A stretch of 58,400 nucleotides of DNA, taken from JAVBMC01 sp031552845 (GTDB lineage Bacteria > Verrucomicrobiota > Kiritimatiellia > RFP12 > DVOR01). Where the stretch lies: contig JAVBMC010000020.1 in assembly GCA_031552845.1 (NCBI GenBank), forward strand, positions 1 through 58,400, written 5' to 3'. Each line of letters starts with the position of its first letter. Position 1 is the stretch's first letter. The notes beneath the pieces were generated by a model, which made no database searches, was not told where the DNA came from, and saw only the letters and a program-made list of their open reading frames with translations. The position numbers and the translations under genes were made by a program. Positions 14,569 through 23,946 of this stretch are shown piece by piece.

Positions 14569-15513
14569 ATGATTAGACGCGAAGACATCCTCAAAGGCCC
14601 CGGCGCCGTCAAGTTCGACGGGGCGCTATTCCATAGCGACGGCGGCATCACCGCTACGCTCGAAATCCCAACCGAAGCCACCAAGGCGGACATCGGCGGA
14701 AAACTCGACGAACAAAAAACGGACCAGACAATCAAGGTGGCATTCACCCCCTGCGGCAGGGTCAGCAAGAAACAGCTGGGCGTGCTGTTCCCGCACCAAA
14801 ACCCCAACATCGGCGCCAGCATCTTCGGCACCACCGACACCCCTCTCGCCATCGATGCCAAGAATGGACGCCAACTGGAGCTGGTGTGCGCCGCGTTGAC
14901 CGGCATGCCGACCCTGCGGCTCTCTTCGAAGGGGGCGCTTTTCGGCAGCGCTGCGGAGTTCACCGCTATCCTCGCCAATGGCAAGATGCCGGGCGATACC
15001 GACGCGCTGGTGAAGATGGGCACCGCAGCCTACAGTTCCGGCAGTGCTGCAGCCTTTCAGCTGGCAGGCAAGCGCTACGAGGCTACCTGGGGCGAAGGAG
15101 TCGACGCCGTGATCTTCGCCGACACTGAGGATGGCTTTACCGTCTCACCCAAGATGACCACCGACGCCACCACAACCGACAAGGCCGGCACAGTCGATCT
15201 CTTCTTGTCAGAGGTCACCTGTGAAGCCACCTTCACCCCGCAGGCGCTGACCGAGGCGGCACTGCTGGCGATGTCGGGACTGAATGACCCTCGCGGCTCT
15301 TCGCTCGGCAGTGGTAAGAATCTCGTGATCAGCGCCGAGGGCGGCCTTAAGGTGACGCTGTTTAACGTCAGCTTCTCCGGCGCGAATCTGCATTGGGCAG
15401 CCTCCGGCGGACGCGTGGGAGCGCTCACCGCCACGGCTCATATGAACGAAGCCGGTCAGCTGTACAAAATCGAGGCGCCGGGACTGCCCGACGAACCCGG
15501 AGACAATGGCTGA
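14569..15513 (+). CDS. Major tail tube protein
   Basis: AGAAAGG precedes the ATG. The 314-residue protein is beta-rich: MIRREDILKGPGAVKFDGAL at the N-terminus, and repeated strand pairs such as VTCEATFTPQALTEAALLAM and KVTLFNVSFSGANLHWAASG. This pattern fits siphophage-type tail tube proteins (about 300 residues with an Ig-like extra region). No contractile-sheath gene precedes it, so the tail should be non-contractile. It ends in a TGATG overlap with the next gene. Confidence 0.65.
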   Translation: MIRREDILKGPGAVKFDGALFHSDGGITATLEIPTEATKADIGGKLDEQKTDQTIKVAFTPCGRVSKKQLGVLFPHQNPNIGASIFGTTDTPLAIDAKNGRQLELVCAALTGMPTLRLSSKGALFGSAAEFTAILANGKMPGDTDALVKMGTAAYSSGSAAAFQLAGKRYEATWGEGVDAVIFADTEDGFTVSPKMTTDATTTDKAGTVDLFLSEVTCEATFTPQALTEAALLAMSGLNDPRGSSLGSGKNLVISAEGGLKVTLFNVSFSGANLHWAASGGRVGALTATAHMNEAGQLYKIEAPGLPDEPGDNG

Positions 15514-15902
15514 TGCAAATCCTGCTCGATACCTTTGTCTTGTGCAATGGAGACGCCCGCGGCTCCGGCAAAAAGGTCGGCCCTGATGGGTTGTCGCTGT
15601 CGCGCAGCTCTCAGGTGCAGACGGTCAACGCCATTCGCGCAGCCGAAGCCGTCCACATCGACCGGGGTAACAAGTCGGGCGTGATCAGCTTCTCGGTTAC
15701 CATCACGCGCAGCACGCACGCCGAGGCATTCGCCCAGGCGCTATCCCTCTATCACGAGGTGCCGACCTCCGGACGCCTCACGTATGACAGCAAAGGCATC
15801 GGGCAGGCGTGCTGCGACCTCAACGTCCCTCTCTTTACCGGGTGTACGTTCACGGTGACGTATACCCTCAAACTCAGCGGCACTGCCGCGGAAAGACAAT
15901 AA
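15513..15902 (+). CDS. Hypothetical tail-region protein
   Basis: The start is the ATG at 15513, overlapping the tube gene's stop (TGATG). The 129-residue protein begins MQILLDTFVLCNGDARGSGK and is beta-rich with a tail-protein feel (HIDRGNKSGVISFSVTITRS). It may be a tail assembly or tube-associated protein. No family assigned. It ends just before the signal-peptide tail gene. Confidence 0.5.
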   Translation: MQILLDTFVLCNGDARGSGKKVGPDGLSLSRSSQVQTVNAIRAAEAVHIDRGNKSGVISFSVTITRSTHAEAFAQALSLYHEVPTSGRLTYDSKGIGQACCDLNVPLFTGCTFTVTYTLKLSGTAAERQ

Positions 15903-15904
15903 AA

Positions 15905-16978
15905 ATGAAACACCTACTCATGTTCCTAGCTGCCGTCGGATTGACCGCCGGCCTCTTCGCGCAGGTACCCATTAAGTGGGACTGTGAAACCTCGCGGGTT
16001 GCCTCACAACCCATCGAAGCCTATCACGGCGAAACCGTCCAGATGCAGGTCACACTGCGCTCCTACGGCCAGCCCGTCATCCTGCCGCCCGATGCCACCG
16101 CCACGTTGTACTGGACAACCAACAGCGCAGCCGGATTCTGGCCGAAACCTGCCACCGCCATCGGCAACAAGGTCATCGCCGACTGGACGCCCGAATGCGA
16201 TACCGGCGCCGACTCCTACACCTTCTACATCGCGGTCGGAACCGCTGCCGGAATCTCCTATCGGGTGAACGGCACCATCAAGCTGCGGCCTTCGCCGGGA
16301 TTCCAGCCCGCAGCGCTGCCGCCTGCGGAAACCTTCCCGGGACTGGAGGAATGGCTGGCGCCTAAATTGGCGGCTGCGCTGCCTACCCCTGATGATTATC
16401 CCGGACTGAGTGAATGGCTCGACCCCAAGCTGGCCGGGGTGACGCTGACGCTCCCGGCGCCGGGTGACTATCCCGGACTGCTGGTTTATCTGCAGGACAT
16501 GTTAAGCGCCTATCAGAAAACCTCGACCAACAAGATCGCGATTGTGCAAAACACGCCCGCGCTGATCACAAGCGACTCCACCCTCTACGGCGCCACGACA
16601 AATATCTTTGTCTGGGATGCCTCCGAGGATGCCTACGTGAGAGTTCCGCAGCTGGATTTGGCCTTCTGGCGCGTGGAAGCTTATTCGAACGAACTGCAGG
16701 AGGTGCGCTATCCGATGACAACCTATGAAGTGTACAATGATTACTATTCCAACCCGACTATAACCGGTTACACGACAATGACCACCACCGTCAAACGGGC
16801 GTACTTCGAATGGCGCGGAGCGCCGATTATTGATCAAGCCTATATCGACCGAGGCAGTCCTGTTTGGTCGGGGCTCTGGAGTAAAGACTCAGACCAAACC
16901 GTCACCAACGGCAACCAGAAAATCCGATTCACACGCGGCTATGCCCGCAAGCTCACCCCGGAAAAGGAGACCAACTAA
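15905..16978 (+). CDS. Exported baseplate/upper-fibre-like protein with signal peptide
   Basis: The ATG at 15905 follows the previous stop by 2 bases. The 357-residue product opens with a classic Sec signal peptide (MKHLLMFLAAVGLTAGLFAQ). Residues 25-135 form an Ig-like domain resembling the BppU N-terminal domain that docks fibres to baseplates (YHGETVQMQVTLRS, TATLYWTTNSAAGFW). Three short repeats of PGL-x-x-W/Y-L follow at residues 145-200. The C-terminal part is beta-rich. Its stop overlaps the next ATG (TAATG), so it is coupled to the large fibre. A signal peptide on a phage tail protein is unexpected. Confidence 0.6.
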   Translation: MKHLLMFLAAVGLTAGLFAQVPIKWDCETSRVASQPIEAYHGETVQMQVTLRSYGQPVILPPDATATLYWTTNSAAGFWPKPATAIGNKVIADWTPECDTGADSYTFYIAVGTAAGISYRVNGTIKLRPSPGFQPAALPPAETFPGLEEWLAPKLAAALPTPDDYPGLSEWLDPKLAGVTLTLPAPGDYPGLLVYLQDMLSAYQKTSTNKIAIVQNTPALITSDSTLYGATTNIFVWDASEDAYVRVPQLDLAFWRVEAYSNELQEVRYPMTTYEVYNDYYSNPTITGYTTMTTTVKRAYFEWRGAPIIDQAYIDRGSPVWSGLWSKDSDQTVTNGNQKIRFTRGYARKLTPEKETN

Positions 16979-19548
16979 TGAAGAAGTTTTTAACACTGAT
17001 GTTGCTGGCGACCCTGATATGGGTGCCAAATGGTTGGGCGTTAATGGAGCCAGGCAAGGGTGACGAACCAACATTTTGGCTGCCTGCAGACGTCCCTGCT
17101 AGCGTAATTGATCCAACAACAGGGTTCCCCACAGGCGTTGGTGGAGAAGACAGCGGCGATGTTTTGGCCGAGACTATCAATTGGTTGCTAGATGCCATTA
17201 CCGGTTTGATTGATCAGCTGAACAATCTCGAGCTCCCCGAAGACGGTGAAGATGGTAAGGATGGAAAAGACGGAAGGGATGGCAAGGATGGCTCCCCCGG
17301 ATTACAAGGACCGCCCGGACGCACAATCGTCATTGGCGGTCATAGCGACACCAATACTCTCGACGAAGTGCTTGCCAAAGGGAACACAACTAGCCGCTCT
17401 ATCGACGCCATCGAGGACATAACCGGCAGCGGAACATTCACGGCCAACAAACTAGAGGCGCGTTCTGAAGTGCTCTCCAAGGGACGCTTGGAGGTCAACG
17501 ATACGTCCGACTTACACGGTGCCACGATGATCAACAACACCTTGACTGTCGACCTTGCAACCACGCTGAAGAATACGCTAGATGTATTTAGCTCAACCAC
17601 GTTGCAGAATACTTTGGATGTCACGGGAGAAACAACCTTACAAAGCTCGCTTTTCGGTCAGAGCTGGGCGCAGTTTATGGGAGACGTGCTCGTAGGAGGT
17701 TATCTGACAGTGTGTGACCACGCAGGCTTTCAGCGCAACGTGGCCATCGACGGTGATTTTTACCACGGTGGTAGCAGCTTCAACGTATCCGCTGGCAATG
17801 TCACCTTTGGTGGTGCTGTTATTCAAAATGTGGGCGATCCGGTGGCTGGAACTGATGCGGTGAACAAAAAGTATGTGGATAATCTGACAAGCACTCCAAC
17901 GATGACCCCCGAAGAAATCCGCCGTTATTGTGACAGCCTAATCTACTGCCAGTGTCAACACTGCCAAGATGAAAAGAACAAAGCCGGCGGTGGCGATGGC
18001 GGTCCTGTCGGCGGTGGCGATCAGCCACCCGAGCCACCCCCAACTGAGCCGGTTACAATGCGCAGCGCCTGGGACGCTTGGCTGGCTGATCAGTATGCCG
18101 GTCTTGTCGGCTTCAACAAGCCCGCGCAGAACGGCTTCAATGCAAACGGCGTCTCGATCGGTGCAAGCACCTCGTACAAGATCGGCTCTGCCTCCGTCGG
18201 GGCCAATGGCTGGGTCGGTCTCTATAGCGCCATGTTCGGCAGCGGCGCCACTGTGCTCGACTATTCTGTCGGCCTCGGCAACTCCGTTTATTCGGGATAC
18301 GGCTCGACCGTGGCTGGTTTCGGCGCAGGCGCTCTCTCCAACGGTGTGGCCATTGGCCGCTCCGCCTGGGCAGAGAATGACGGCATCGCCATCGGTCCCG
18401 GCGCGGTCGCCCGCAAGAACCGCATCCAAATCGGCGCGGGTACCAACTCCACCGCCACCTTGCAAATCAATAACAAGGTCTATGTGGATAACGACGGCTT
18501 TATTCCGTCAGCACTCATCAAAGGCCCCGTCCAGGCATCGACAACTAACAATTTGATGATTGGGAAACATAACGTAGAGGCTCCAATGGCTGAACAATGG
18601 GATGACGATGGCAATCTCATTCATATCGATAGGGGTCTCAATGCCATAGCCGTCGGCAGTGGCAATACGATTGGCACTTATTGCGTCAATGGTTTTGTCG
18701 GTGGAGAACGTTGCTACGTTGATTCTTACAATACCTTTGCTTTTGGGTATCAATGCCGTGCTGATCAAGATCAATCGGTGGCAATCGGGATGGATGTATT
18801 CGCCGGCAGTCTGGGAGGAATCGGCATCGGACATTCAATCACGATCGATATGGCTGCAGATGACGGGCTAGGGCTTGGCTATCATTCGCAGGTCGACCAT
18901 TATCAGTCATTCGTCTGGAACGGTGCGGCGACTTGCTGGGATGATGCCACTGGTGAAAGTGTTCCGGATGAACCCTATATCAGCCACGGTATGGGCACCT
19001 TCAACATCAATCCCTATGGCGGACTCTCTGGCGTTTGGATCGGCGAACAAAACCTCAAGCAGGCAATCGATACCGCCGTAACCAACTCATCACTCGGCTC
19101 TCGGTTCTTTCTCCGTGCAGGCAAGCCGAGTGTCACATCTTTGGCGGTGTCGGCAACCGCCACCAACGTCTGCATTCTGCCGACCGATACGAAGATTCCG
19201 ACCGCCACTGCCGGCACCGACTGCATCACGTTGACCGGCGCCGATGTAGCCAACTACCTGACCGCCAAGCAGGCGGGGCTGTATAAGGTGACCGTCACCT
19301 ATGCCTTCACTCAGGCAATGGCAGCCAGTCAGGTGATCACGCTGGAACTGGTCACCGGCACAGGCGCTACACCGGCCACCCGTCTGGCGAATCAGGAGGG
19401 CACCGTCATCAGCGACAGCCGCACGGTCGTCACCGCCACCTGGTATGCCGAGCTGGCCGCCAACGCCACCTTCCGTGTCCGCCAGAGCGGTACGGTTGCC
19501 GAGACCCTGCAGATCACCTCCGCACGGTTTACTGTGGAAAAACTCTAA
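16978..19548 (+). CDS. Large tail fibre with signal peptide, collagen-like and YadA-like head repeats
   Basis: The 856-residue product has a signal peptide (MKKFLTLMLLATLIWVPNGWA), then a helical stalk ending in a collagen-like G-x-y run near residues 87-116. A beta-helical zone of T-L-x-N-T-L repeats (to about 220) is followed by a phage-fibre motif GTDAVNKKYVDN near 290-302, a Cys-rich Pro/Gly linker (YCQCQHCQ), trimeric-autotransporter-type head repeats (about 378-610, SVAIGMDVFAG, GIAIGPGAVARKN), and a C-terminal jelly-roll-like tip (708-856). It is a probable receptor-binding trimer. The Sec signal makes it also read like a surface adhesin. Base composition is AT-richer at 17.0-17.9 and 18.5-19.0 kb, suggesting domain exchange. 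Confidence 0.75.
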   Translation: MKKFLTLMLLATLIWVPNGWALMEPGKGDEPTFWLPADVPASVIDPTTGFPTGVGGEDSGDVLAETINWLLDAITGLIDQLNNLELPEDGEDGKDGKDGRDGKDGSPGLQGPPGRTIVIGGHSDTNTLDEVLAKGNTTSRSIDAIEDITGSGTFTANKLEARSEVLSKGRLEVNDTSDLHGATMINNTLTVDLATTLKNTLDVFSSTTLQNTLDVTGETTLQSSLFGQSWAQFMGDVLVGGYLTVCDHAGFQRNVAIDGDFYHGGSSFNVSAGNVTFGGAVIQNVGDPVAGTDAVNKKYVDNLTSTPTMTPEEIRRYCDSLIYCQCQHCQDEKNKAGGGDGGPVGGGDQPPEPPPTEPVTMRSAWDAWLADQYAGLVGFNKPAQNGFNANGVSIGASTSYKIGSASVGANGWVGLYSAMFGSGATVLDYSVGLGNSVYSGYGSTVAGFGAGALSNGVAIGRSAWAENDGIAIGPGAVARKNRIQIGAGTNSTATLQINNKVYVDNDGFIPSALIKGPVQASTTNNLMIGKHNVEAPMAEQWDDDGNLIHIDRGLNAIAVGSGNTIGTYCVNGFVGGERCYVDSYNTFAFGYQCRADQDQSVAIGMDVFAGSLGGIGIGHSITIDMAADDGLGLGYHSQVDHYQSFVWNGAATCWDDATGESVPDEPYISHGMGTFNINPYGGLSGVWIGEQNLKQAIDTAVTNSSLGSRFFLRAGKPSVTSLAVSATATNVCILPTDTKIPTATAGTDCITLTGADVANYLTAKQAGLYKVTVTYAFTQAMAASQVITLELVTGTGATPATRLANQEGTVISDSRTVVTATWYAELAANATFRVRQSGTVAETLQITSARFTVEKL

Positions 19549-19581
19549 CCTCGGCCTCATCGGCCTCATCGAAAGGACATC

Positions 19582-20028
19582 ATGAGTAAATTACTCGCAG
19601 CAATTACGGCAATCGCCAATCTCTTCAAGAAGATTCTGGACATTCGTCATTCGCCCGACCGCGCCAAGCAACAGACGCAAGCCGACGTGGCCGAGGCGCA
19701 TGCCGCGGCGTATGAAGGCGACCAAGACAAAATCAACCACATCGCCGCCACCGGCAAGGTACGCATCGTGCTGGCCTTCTTGATTGTGTCATTGTCGCTT
19801 GTCGGATGCACCAGCAGCAAGCCGGTAGTCTACGTTCCATCCGACCGTACAATCGTCCCGGGCAAGTGGTGCGCCGAGAACCAATGCGCCGAACCCACCA
19901 CCAACTCGGTGGTGCCTGCGTCGTGGGTGGACGGCATGACCGTCTACATCGTCCCCGCCGAGATGATGGCCGAGTTCTTGGAGTGCAAAGTTCGCGCTGA
20001 AGCACCCCAAGGAATCCCTGTACAATAA
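19582..20028 (+). CDS. Small membrane protein with lipobox-like segment (lysis-region candidate)
   Basis: A 148-residue protein starting MSKLLAAITAIANLFKKILD, an amphipathic helix. A charged helical stretch (PDRAKQQTQADVAEAHAAAY) follows, then an internal hydrophobic segment VRIVLAFLIVSLSLVGCTSS that ends in a textbook lipobox (LVGC). An internal start just before this segment would give a lipoprotein resembling an outer-membrane spanin, but no good ribosome-binding site is seen. It lies between the fibre and a second small protein. Spanin or holin function is inferred. Confidence 0.5.
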   Translation: MSKLLAAITAIANLFKKILDIRHSPDRAKQQTQADVAEAHAAAYEGDQDKINHIAATGKVRIVLAFLIVSLSLVGCTSSKPVVYVPSDRTIVPGKWCAENQCAEPTTNSVVPASWVDGMTVYIVPAEMMAEFLECKVRAEAPQGIPVQ

Positions 20029-20049
20029 CAACACAACAAAAGGATACAC

Positions 20050-20388
20050 ATGAGTAAGTTCTGGAAATGGTTCAAATCATTATTCACGAAGGATAACGTG
20101 GGCATCGTCTGGTCGATTATTCTGACATCAACCAAGAGCGCCATTGCGAATGCGCTGCGCGACCCCGTGCTGCAGGATGAAGCGCTGAGCATCGTACGAC
20201 AGCTGGGCAACACCGGCATGAGCAGCGATGCGAAGATTACTGCATTCGCCGAGCGGTTGGAGGTGTTCGCCAAGAAGCTTGGGCGCACCCTGACCGAGAA
20301 GGCAATTACGGAACTCCGCCGGAATGCTTATGCGGCCTATCAGATTGAGAACGAAGAAGCTGCCGCCTGTTCGACCTGCAACGACTAA
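20050..20388 (+). CDS. Hypothetical small tail/lysis-region protein
   Basis: AAAGGA precedes the ATG. The 112-residue product begins with an aromatic amphipathic helix (MSKFWKWFKSLFTKDNVGIV) that could bind membrane, followed by a soluble helical body and a Cys-pair end (ACSTCND). The opening resembles that of the preceding gene (MSKLL.. / MSKFW..). No family recognised. A terminator follows. Confidence 0.5.
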   Translation: MSKFWKWFKSLFTKDNVGIVWSIILTSTKSAIANALRDPVLQDEALSIVRQLGNTGMSSDAKITAFAERLEVFAKKLGRTLTEKAITELRRNAYAAYQIENEEAAACSTCND

Positions 20389-20402
20389 CCCCACAACCCC
20401 AC

Positions 20403-20450
20403 GGCGGTCTCGTTGCCCGTACCTCCCGCGGCAGCGGGACCGCCTTTTTA
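20403..20450 (+). terminator. Rho-independent terminator
   Basis: GGCGGTC pairs with GACCGCC with an internal GC-rich hairpin and is followed by TTTTT. It lies just before the tape-measure gene, so part of the late transcript ends here or is read through. Confidence 0.7.
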
Positions 20451-20454
20451 GCTT

Positions 20455-21747
20455 ATGGCCACCAACATACTCCAAGAGTTCATCATCAAGTTCAAAACCC
20501 TCTTCTCCGGAGAGGGCGCCAAAGACGCCAAGAAAGGCGTCGAAGAGGTCGGCCAGTCCGCCGAGCAGTCCGGCAAGCGGTTTAAGAAGTTCGGCAGCGA
20601 TGCCAAAGCCGGGGGCATGGCATCCGGCGAAGCTATCGGCGCAGCGTCAGCGGCAACAAAGCTCTTGCATGGTAATGTCCTAGAGGCTGCAACCGGCTTG
20701 CGTGGCCTGATCAAACTGTTTCCGATGCTGGCTGCCGTGGCCGGACCGATCGGAATTGCGATTGCCGCCGTTGGCGGTCTGGTGAAGGTGTTCGAGGCCG
20801 TGCAGGTCAAGTTAATTCAGGCGCAAGAGGCCATTGCCAAAATCAAGGTCGACAATCTGACATCCCAAGTCCGCCGTGCCCAGGACGCCGTCTACAAACT
20901 GCGTAATGAATACGACGAAGCCACCGAAGCCCGCAAACGTTTTGAAGGTGTCGAGGATTCGGCTAAGGCCTCCAAGCGCCGCTTAGAGGATGCCACCGCC
21001 GAGTATAGTTATCAAGAGCGGCTCGCGGGATTAACCCCCGGCGATGAAGCTGCCCGCACCCGCTTGGAGGCCGAGGAAAACTTCCGCAAAGCGCAGCTCC
21101 GGCTGGCGCGTGAGTTGGAGGATGCGCAAACGCAAAACAACCGTCTGGTCGCCGAGGAAGAGGATGCCGCCGCCAAGGTGAATCTGCTCTTCGATGAGCG
21201 CATCGAAAAGCTGAAGCAGCTGACTAAAGCCCATGAAGAGTATGCCCGCGTGGCTGACCTGGCAAAGTCGGCGACGATGGAGAAAAATGCACAGTCTTAC
21301 ATCAAGCAGGCGGAAGCGCTGCAGCCTTTAATAGACAAGCTCTCTGGAGACATTGCCGACATCGACCGCAGCTTAGAATCCGAGCGCCTGAACCGTGACG
21401 TCGCACGCGCCAAACAAGCCGAATACCAGACCGAGGTCGCCACCTCGCGGATGGTGAACCGTGGCAGCAAGGATGCGTACGATCGCGCCGGTAAGACTGC
21501 CGACTCTCAAGAGGATAAGGCGATCAATGAAACCTACGATAAAATCCTCAAGGCCGCCGAGGCGTCATCCGATGAGCGGATGGTGGGCATGGTGAAACAG
21601 GCGATCGATATTCTCACCGTACAGAATAAGCTGTCATACGAAGCGATGACCCTGCTTTTAGAGCAGGTGCAGAAAGGTAACGTCAGCTGGCAGCAGATAT
21701 CAAATACCGTGCGCCAGCAGAATCAAGCCACAAGGAATGTACTGTAA
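20455..21747 (+). CDS. Tape measure protein (short)
   Basis: A 430-residue protein with the tape-measure pattern: N-terminal FIIKFKTLFSGEGAKDAKKG and a Gln/Ser/Lys helix, a hydrophobic membrane-like part near 80-108 (LAAVAGPIGIAIAAVGGLVK), then a very long charged coiled coil (about 120-330). If the usual ~0.15 nm per residue holds, the tail would be about 65 nm, which is short for a siphophage. The TAATG junction couples it to the hub gene. The gene-order match (tube, ..., tape measure, hub) supports the call. Confidence 0.7.
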   Translation: MATNILQEFIIKFKTLFSGEGAKDAKKGVEEVGQSAEQSGKRFKKFGSDAKAGGMASGEAIGAASAATKLLHGNVLEAATGLRGLIKLFPMLAAVAGPIGIAIAAVGGLVKVFEAVQVKLIQAQEAIAKIKVDNLTSQVRRAQDAVYKLRNEYDEATEARKRFEGVEDSAKASKRRLEDATAEYSYQERLAGLTPGDEAARTRLEAEENFRKAQLRLARELEDAQTQNNRLVAEEEDAAAKVNLLFDERIEKLKQLTKAHEEYARVADLAKSATMEKNAQSYIKQAEALQPLIDKLSGDIADIDRSLESERLNRDVARAKQAEYQTEVATSRMVNRGSKDAYDRAGKTADSQEDKAINETYDKILKAAEASSDERMVGMVKQAIDILTVQNKLSYEAMTLLLEQVQKGNVSWQQISNTVRQQNQATRNVL

Positions 21748-23627
21748 TGTTCTATCAAATCAAAGTCGACAGTGGCGTCTGGCGTTCGATGAGCGAACTG
21801 GGATGCAGCAACCTCCGCCGCGTCCGCCAGATTGCCGCGCCCGATACCTTCACCTTCACCCTCGAAAGTGCCACGGCGCTGACCGCCGATGATGTGTTCC
21901 CTTATGGTGCAGACATCCGCGTCCGTCGCCAGCCGACCGACTCCACTGCCGCCACCACGGTGGAGTGGTTTTTCCGTGGCCGTGTCACCAGCAATCCTCG
22001 GCAAGGCAGCGGAGCCTACGAGGCGCGGCAGGTGGTCGTCTCCGGGCCCTGGGATTGGTTTCAGAATACGACCTTCCTTCAAGCATGGAATGAGATGAAC
22101 GGCGGGAGCATCCAGCCAACCCAGAAACCTCGCTGCGTACTCTACGGCACTGCATACGATGCCCGAATTACTACAGGCAAGCAAATCCAGCTGATTATTC
22201 AGGCAGCCGTCAATGGCGGCGCACCGTGCACCGTACCGACGATTACTGCCGGCATCACCCCGCCGCTCGACGAGCAGATCAACATCAACTGCGCCCAGGC
22301 GCTCACGCGCTGCCTGACCTATCACCCGCATGCTTCAATCTGGTTTGACTATTCAACCGAGACGCCCGCCTGCCGTTTTGGCCAGCGCACCGCAGCCACC
22401 CCCAAGAACGTAGCGTTTGCCGCCGTGATGGAATCGCTGGAAATCAGTACCCGTAATGACCTGAAGGTCAATGGCATCTGCATCTACTACGAGAAGGCCA
22501 ACTCGGTTGACGGACGCATTTATCCGGTGACCACCATCGACAAGGCTCCGGCCAACGTCGACCCCGCCAAGGATGGCGTGTTGAATGCCGTCTATGACCT
22601 CAAGGGCGACACCATACAGACGCTCAGTACGATCGTTACCGCAGAGGCATTCCAGTTCGGCTGGGAGAATAATCTGGCATGGTGGACTGCGCGGGTGCCG
22701 TGGTTGGCCGACTATTCGACCGTGACCCTCTCCGGTGGCAAACGCCGTTATAGAAGCAATCTCTCCAATCTGCTCATCTCCGGCAGCGAGTTGGAGGGCA
22801 GCGGATTGTCCATTGCCGATGAGGAGGTGGAGGTCACCGCCAAACTCATCCAGAAAGATGCCTCTGGCAACGTCATTGAAAGCGTCCAGAAACATATTGT
22901 CCTCAACGTCAAGGTGACCGGTTCACCCCCTGGCATGAACCGCTACGCCGTTCCGATCGGCGGAGAGGCAGGCGAGACTGTCCCAACTGGCATTGCTGCC
23001 TCGTTGTACAGCGAATGGTCGCAGCTGCACCATGAGGGACGTTTCACCATCACCGACAAAGAGCCTCCGGCATTCTCCCTGGGCAACAGCCTGAACATCA
23101 CCGGGGGACGGACTGAATGGGCCACCATGAAGGCGATGATCAGCTGTGTTGAGGAAGACATCGACAGGGGCAGCACGTTTGTCGCCTTCGGCCCCTCCGG
23201 CAACCTCGGCATCGATGCGCGCGTCATGTTCGAACGCGCCGCCCGCAACCGCGAGTCTGCCAATTCACTCCGTGGCGTATCCGGCGTTTATACCGCAGCC
23301 GGCACCGTCATCCCGCCCGTCGAGGCCGACGTCCGTGATGGGGCTGTGGCTTCGGCCTTGCATCGCCTTGTGCTGACGTCGGATGGTGCAGTAGCGCACA
23401 AGATAGACTTGAATACGGCAGGAATTGACCCGTCAACGAAGGCCAACAGCGCCGACGGCAATGAGGCGACGAGCACGGCAGCCATGACATTTCAACCGCG
23501 GGCAGTGTACCTGCCAGTTTACTACCTGAACGGCACGAATTGGGTGCCGGGGTTGCAAAAGTTCATGGTGCTCGCCAGTGAACCCATCGGCTCCATCCGT
23601 CACAGAGTATCAACCCTCACCGCCTGA
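21747..23627 (+). CDS. Tail hub / baseplate protein
   Basis: The 626-residue protein begins MFYQIKVDSGVWRSMSELGC and has alternating beta domains, including a gpD/hub-like start (TFTFTLESATALTADDVFPY) and a tail-associated Ig-like region near residues 330-460. It directly follows the tape measure with a one-base overlap, the normal place of the distal tail or hub protein that plugs the tube and holds fibres. Sequence family not recalled precisely. Confidence 0.6.
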   Translation: MFYQIKVDSGVWRSMSELGCSNLRRVRQIAAPDTFTFTLESATALTADDVFPYGADIRVRRQPTDSTAATTVEWFFRGRVTSNPRQGSGAYEARQVVVSGPWDWFQNTTFLQAWNEMNGGSIQPTQKPRCVLYGTAYDARITTGKQIQLIIQAAVNGGAPCTVPTITAGITPPLDEQININCAQALTRCLTYHPHASIWFDYSTETPACRFGQRTAATPKNVAFAAVMESLEISTRNDLKVNGICIYYEKANSVDGRIYPVTTIDKAPANVDPAKDGVLNAVYDLKGDTIQTLSTIVTAEAFQFGWENNLAWWTARVPWLADYSTVTLSGGKRRYRSNLSNLLISGSELEGSGLSIADEEVEVTAKLIQKDASGNVIESVQKHIVLNVKVTGSPPGMNRYAVPIGGEAGETVPTGIAASLYSEWSQLHHEGRFTITDKEPPAFSLGNSLNITGGRTEWATMKAMISCVEEDIDRGSTFVAFGPSGNLGIDARVMFERAARNRESANSLRGVSGVYTAAGTVIPPVEADVRDGAVASALHRLVLTSDGAVAHKIDLNTAGIDPSTKANSADGNEATSTAAMTFQPRAVYLPVYYLNGTNWVPGLQKFMVLASEPIGSIRHRVSTLTA

Positions 23628-23632
23628 CCGAT

Positions 23633-23764
23633 ATGATCTTTACACTCGCCTTGATTTATGTCGTGGTCTTTCTGATCGCCGTTTGTATTGGCTTGCTTCC
23701 ACCCCTCGACCCGCCGCCACCCACCGCCGCCACCAGCCTCAAGGAAACCGACATCACCGGCTGA
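23633..23764 (+). CDS. Small membrane protein (43 aa)
   Basis: A 43-residue frame starts 5 bases after the hub stop: MIFTLALIYVVVFLIAVCIG, a single hydrophobic helix, then a Pro-rich tail (PPPP). The short distance to the hub gene and clear TM helix support a real gene; the absence of a strong ribosome-binding site argues against. Small single-TM proteins at this place are often lysis- or exclusion-related. Confidence 0.45.
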   Translation: MIFTLALIYVVVFLIAVCIGLLPPLDPPPPTAATSLKETDITG

Positions 23765-23847
23765 CAACAAAAAACCGCCGACGGACTTTCATCCGCCGAC
23801 GGCTAAGGATTTGCGTCAGGCGCAATAGCGACATTAACGCCCGATGC

Positions 23848-23866
23848 TGACAACGTGCACGTGTCA
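23848..23866. promoter_or_regulatory. Palindromic site upstream of the methylase gene
   Basis: A perfect 10-bp core ACGTGCACGT is flanked by TGAC (plus one A) and GTCA. It lies 81 bases before the methyltransferase start, in the only sizeable gap of this region. Its outer TGAC/GTCA arms recall the repressor operators at 3738-3760. It may be a regulator site. Confidence 0.4.
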
Positions 23867-23946
23867 ACAGGTTAAACCACCCCCCACAAACGCCTCCGGT
23901 TAGTTGTGTCGCGGGGTTATTCTATCACAACGCTACAAGGTGCACA

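Noticed and set aside
19786..20028. Separate lipoprotein gene (o-spanin) inside 19582-20028
   Set aside because: The lipobox is convincing but no start codon with a ribosome-binding site precedes it, so I kept a single gene.
23766..23800. Terminator after the small membrane gene
   Set aside because: The two GCCGACGG blocks are mainly direct repeats; only a short CGGA/TCCG stem can form and no T run follows.
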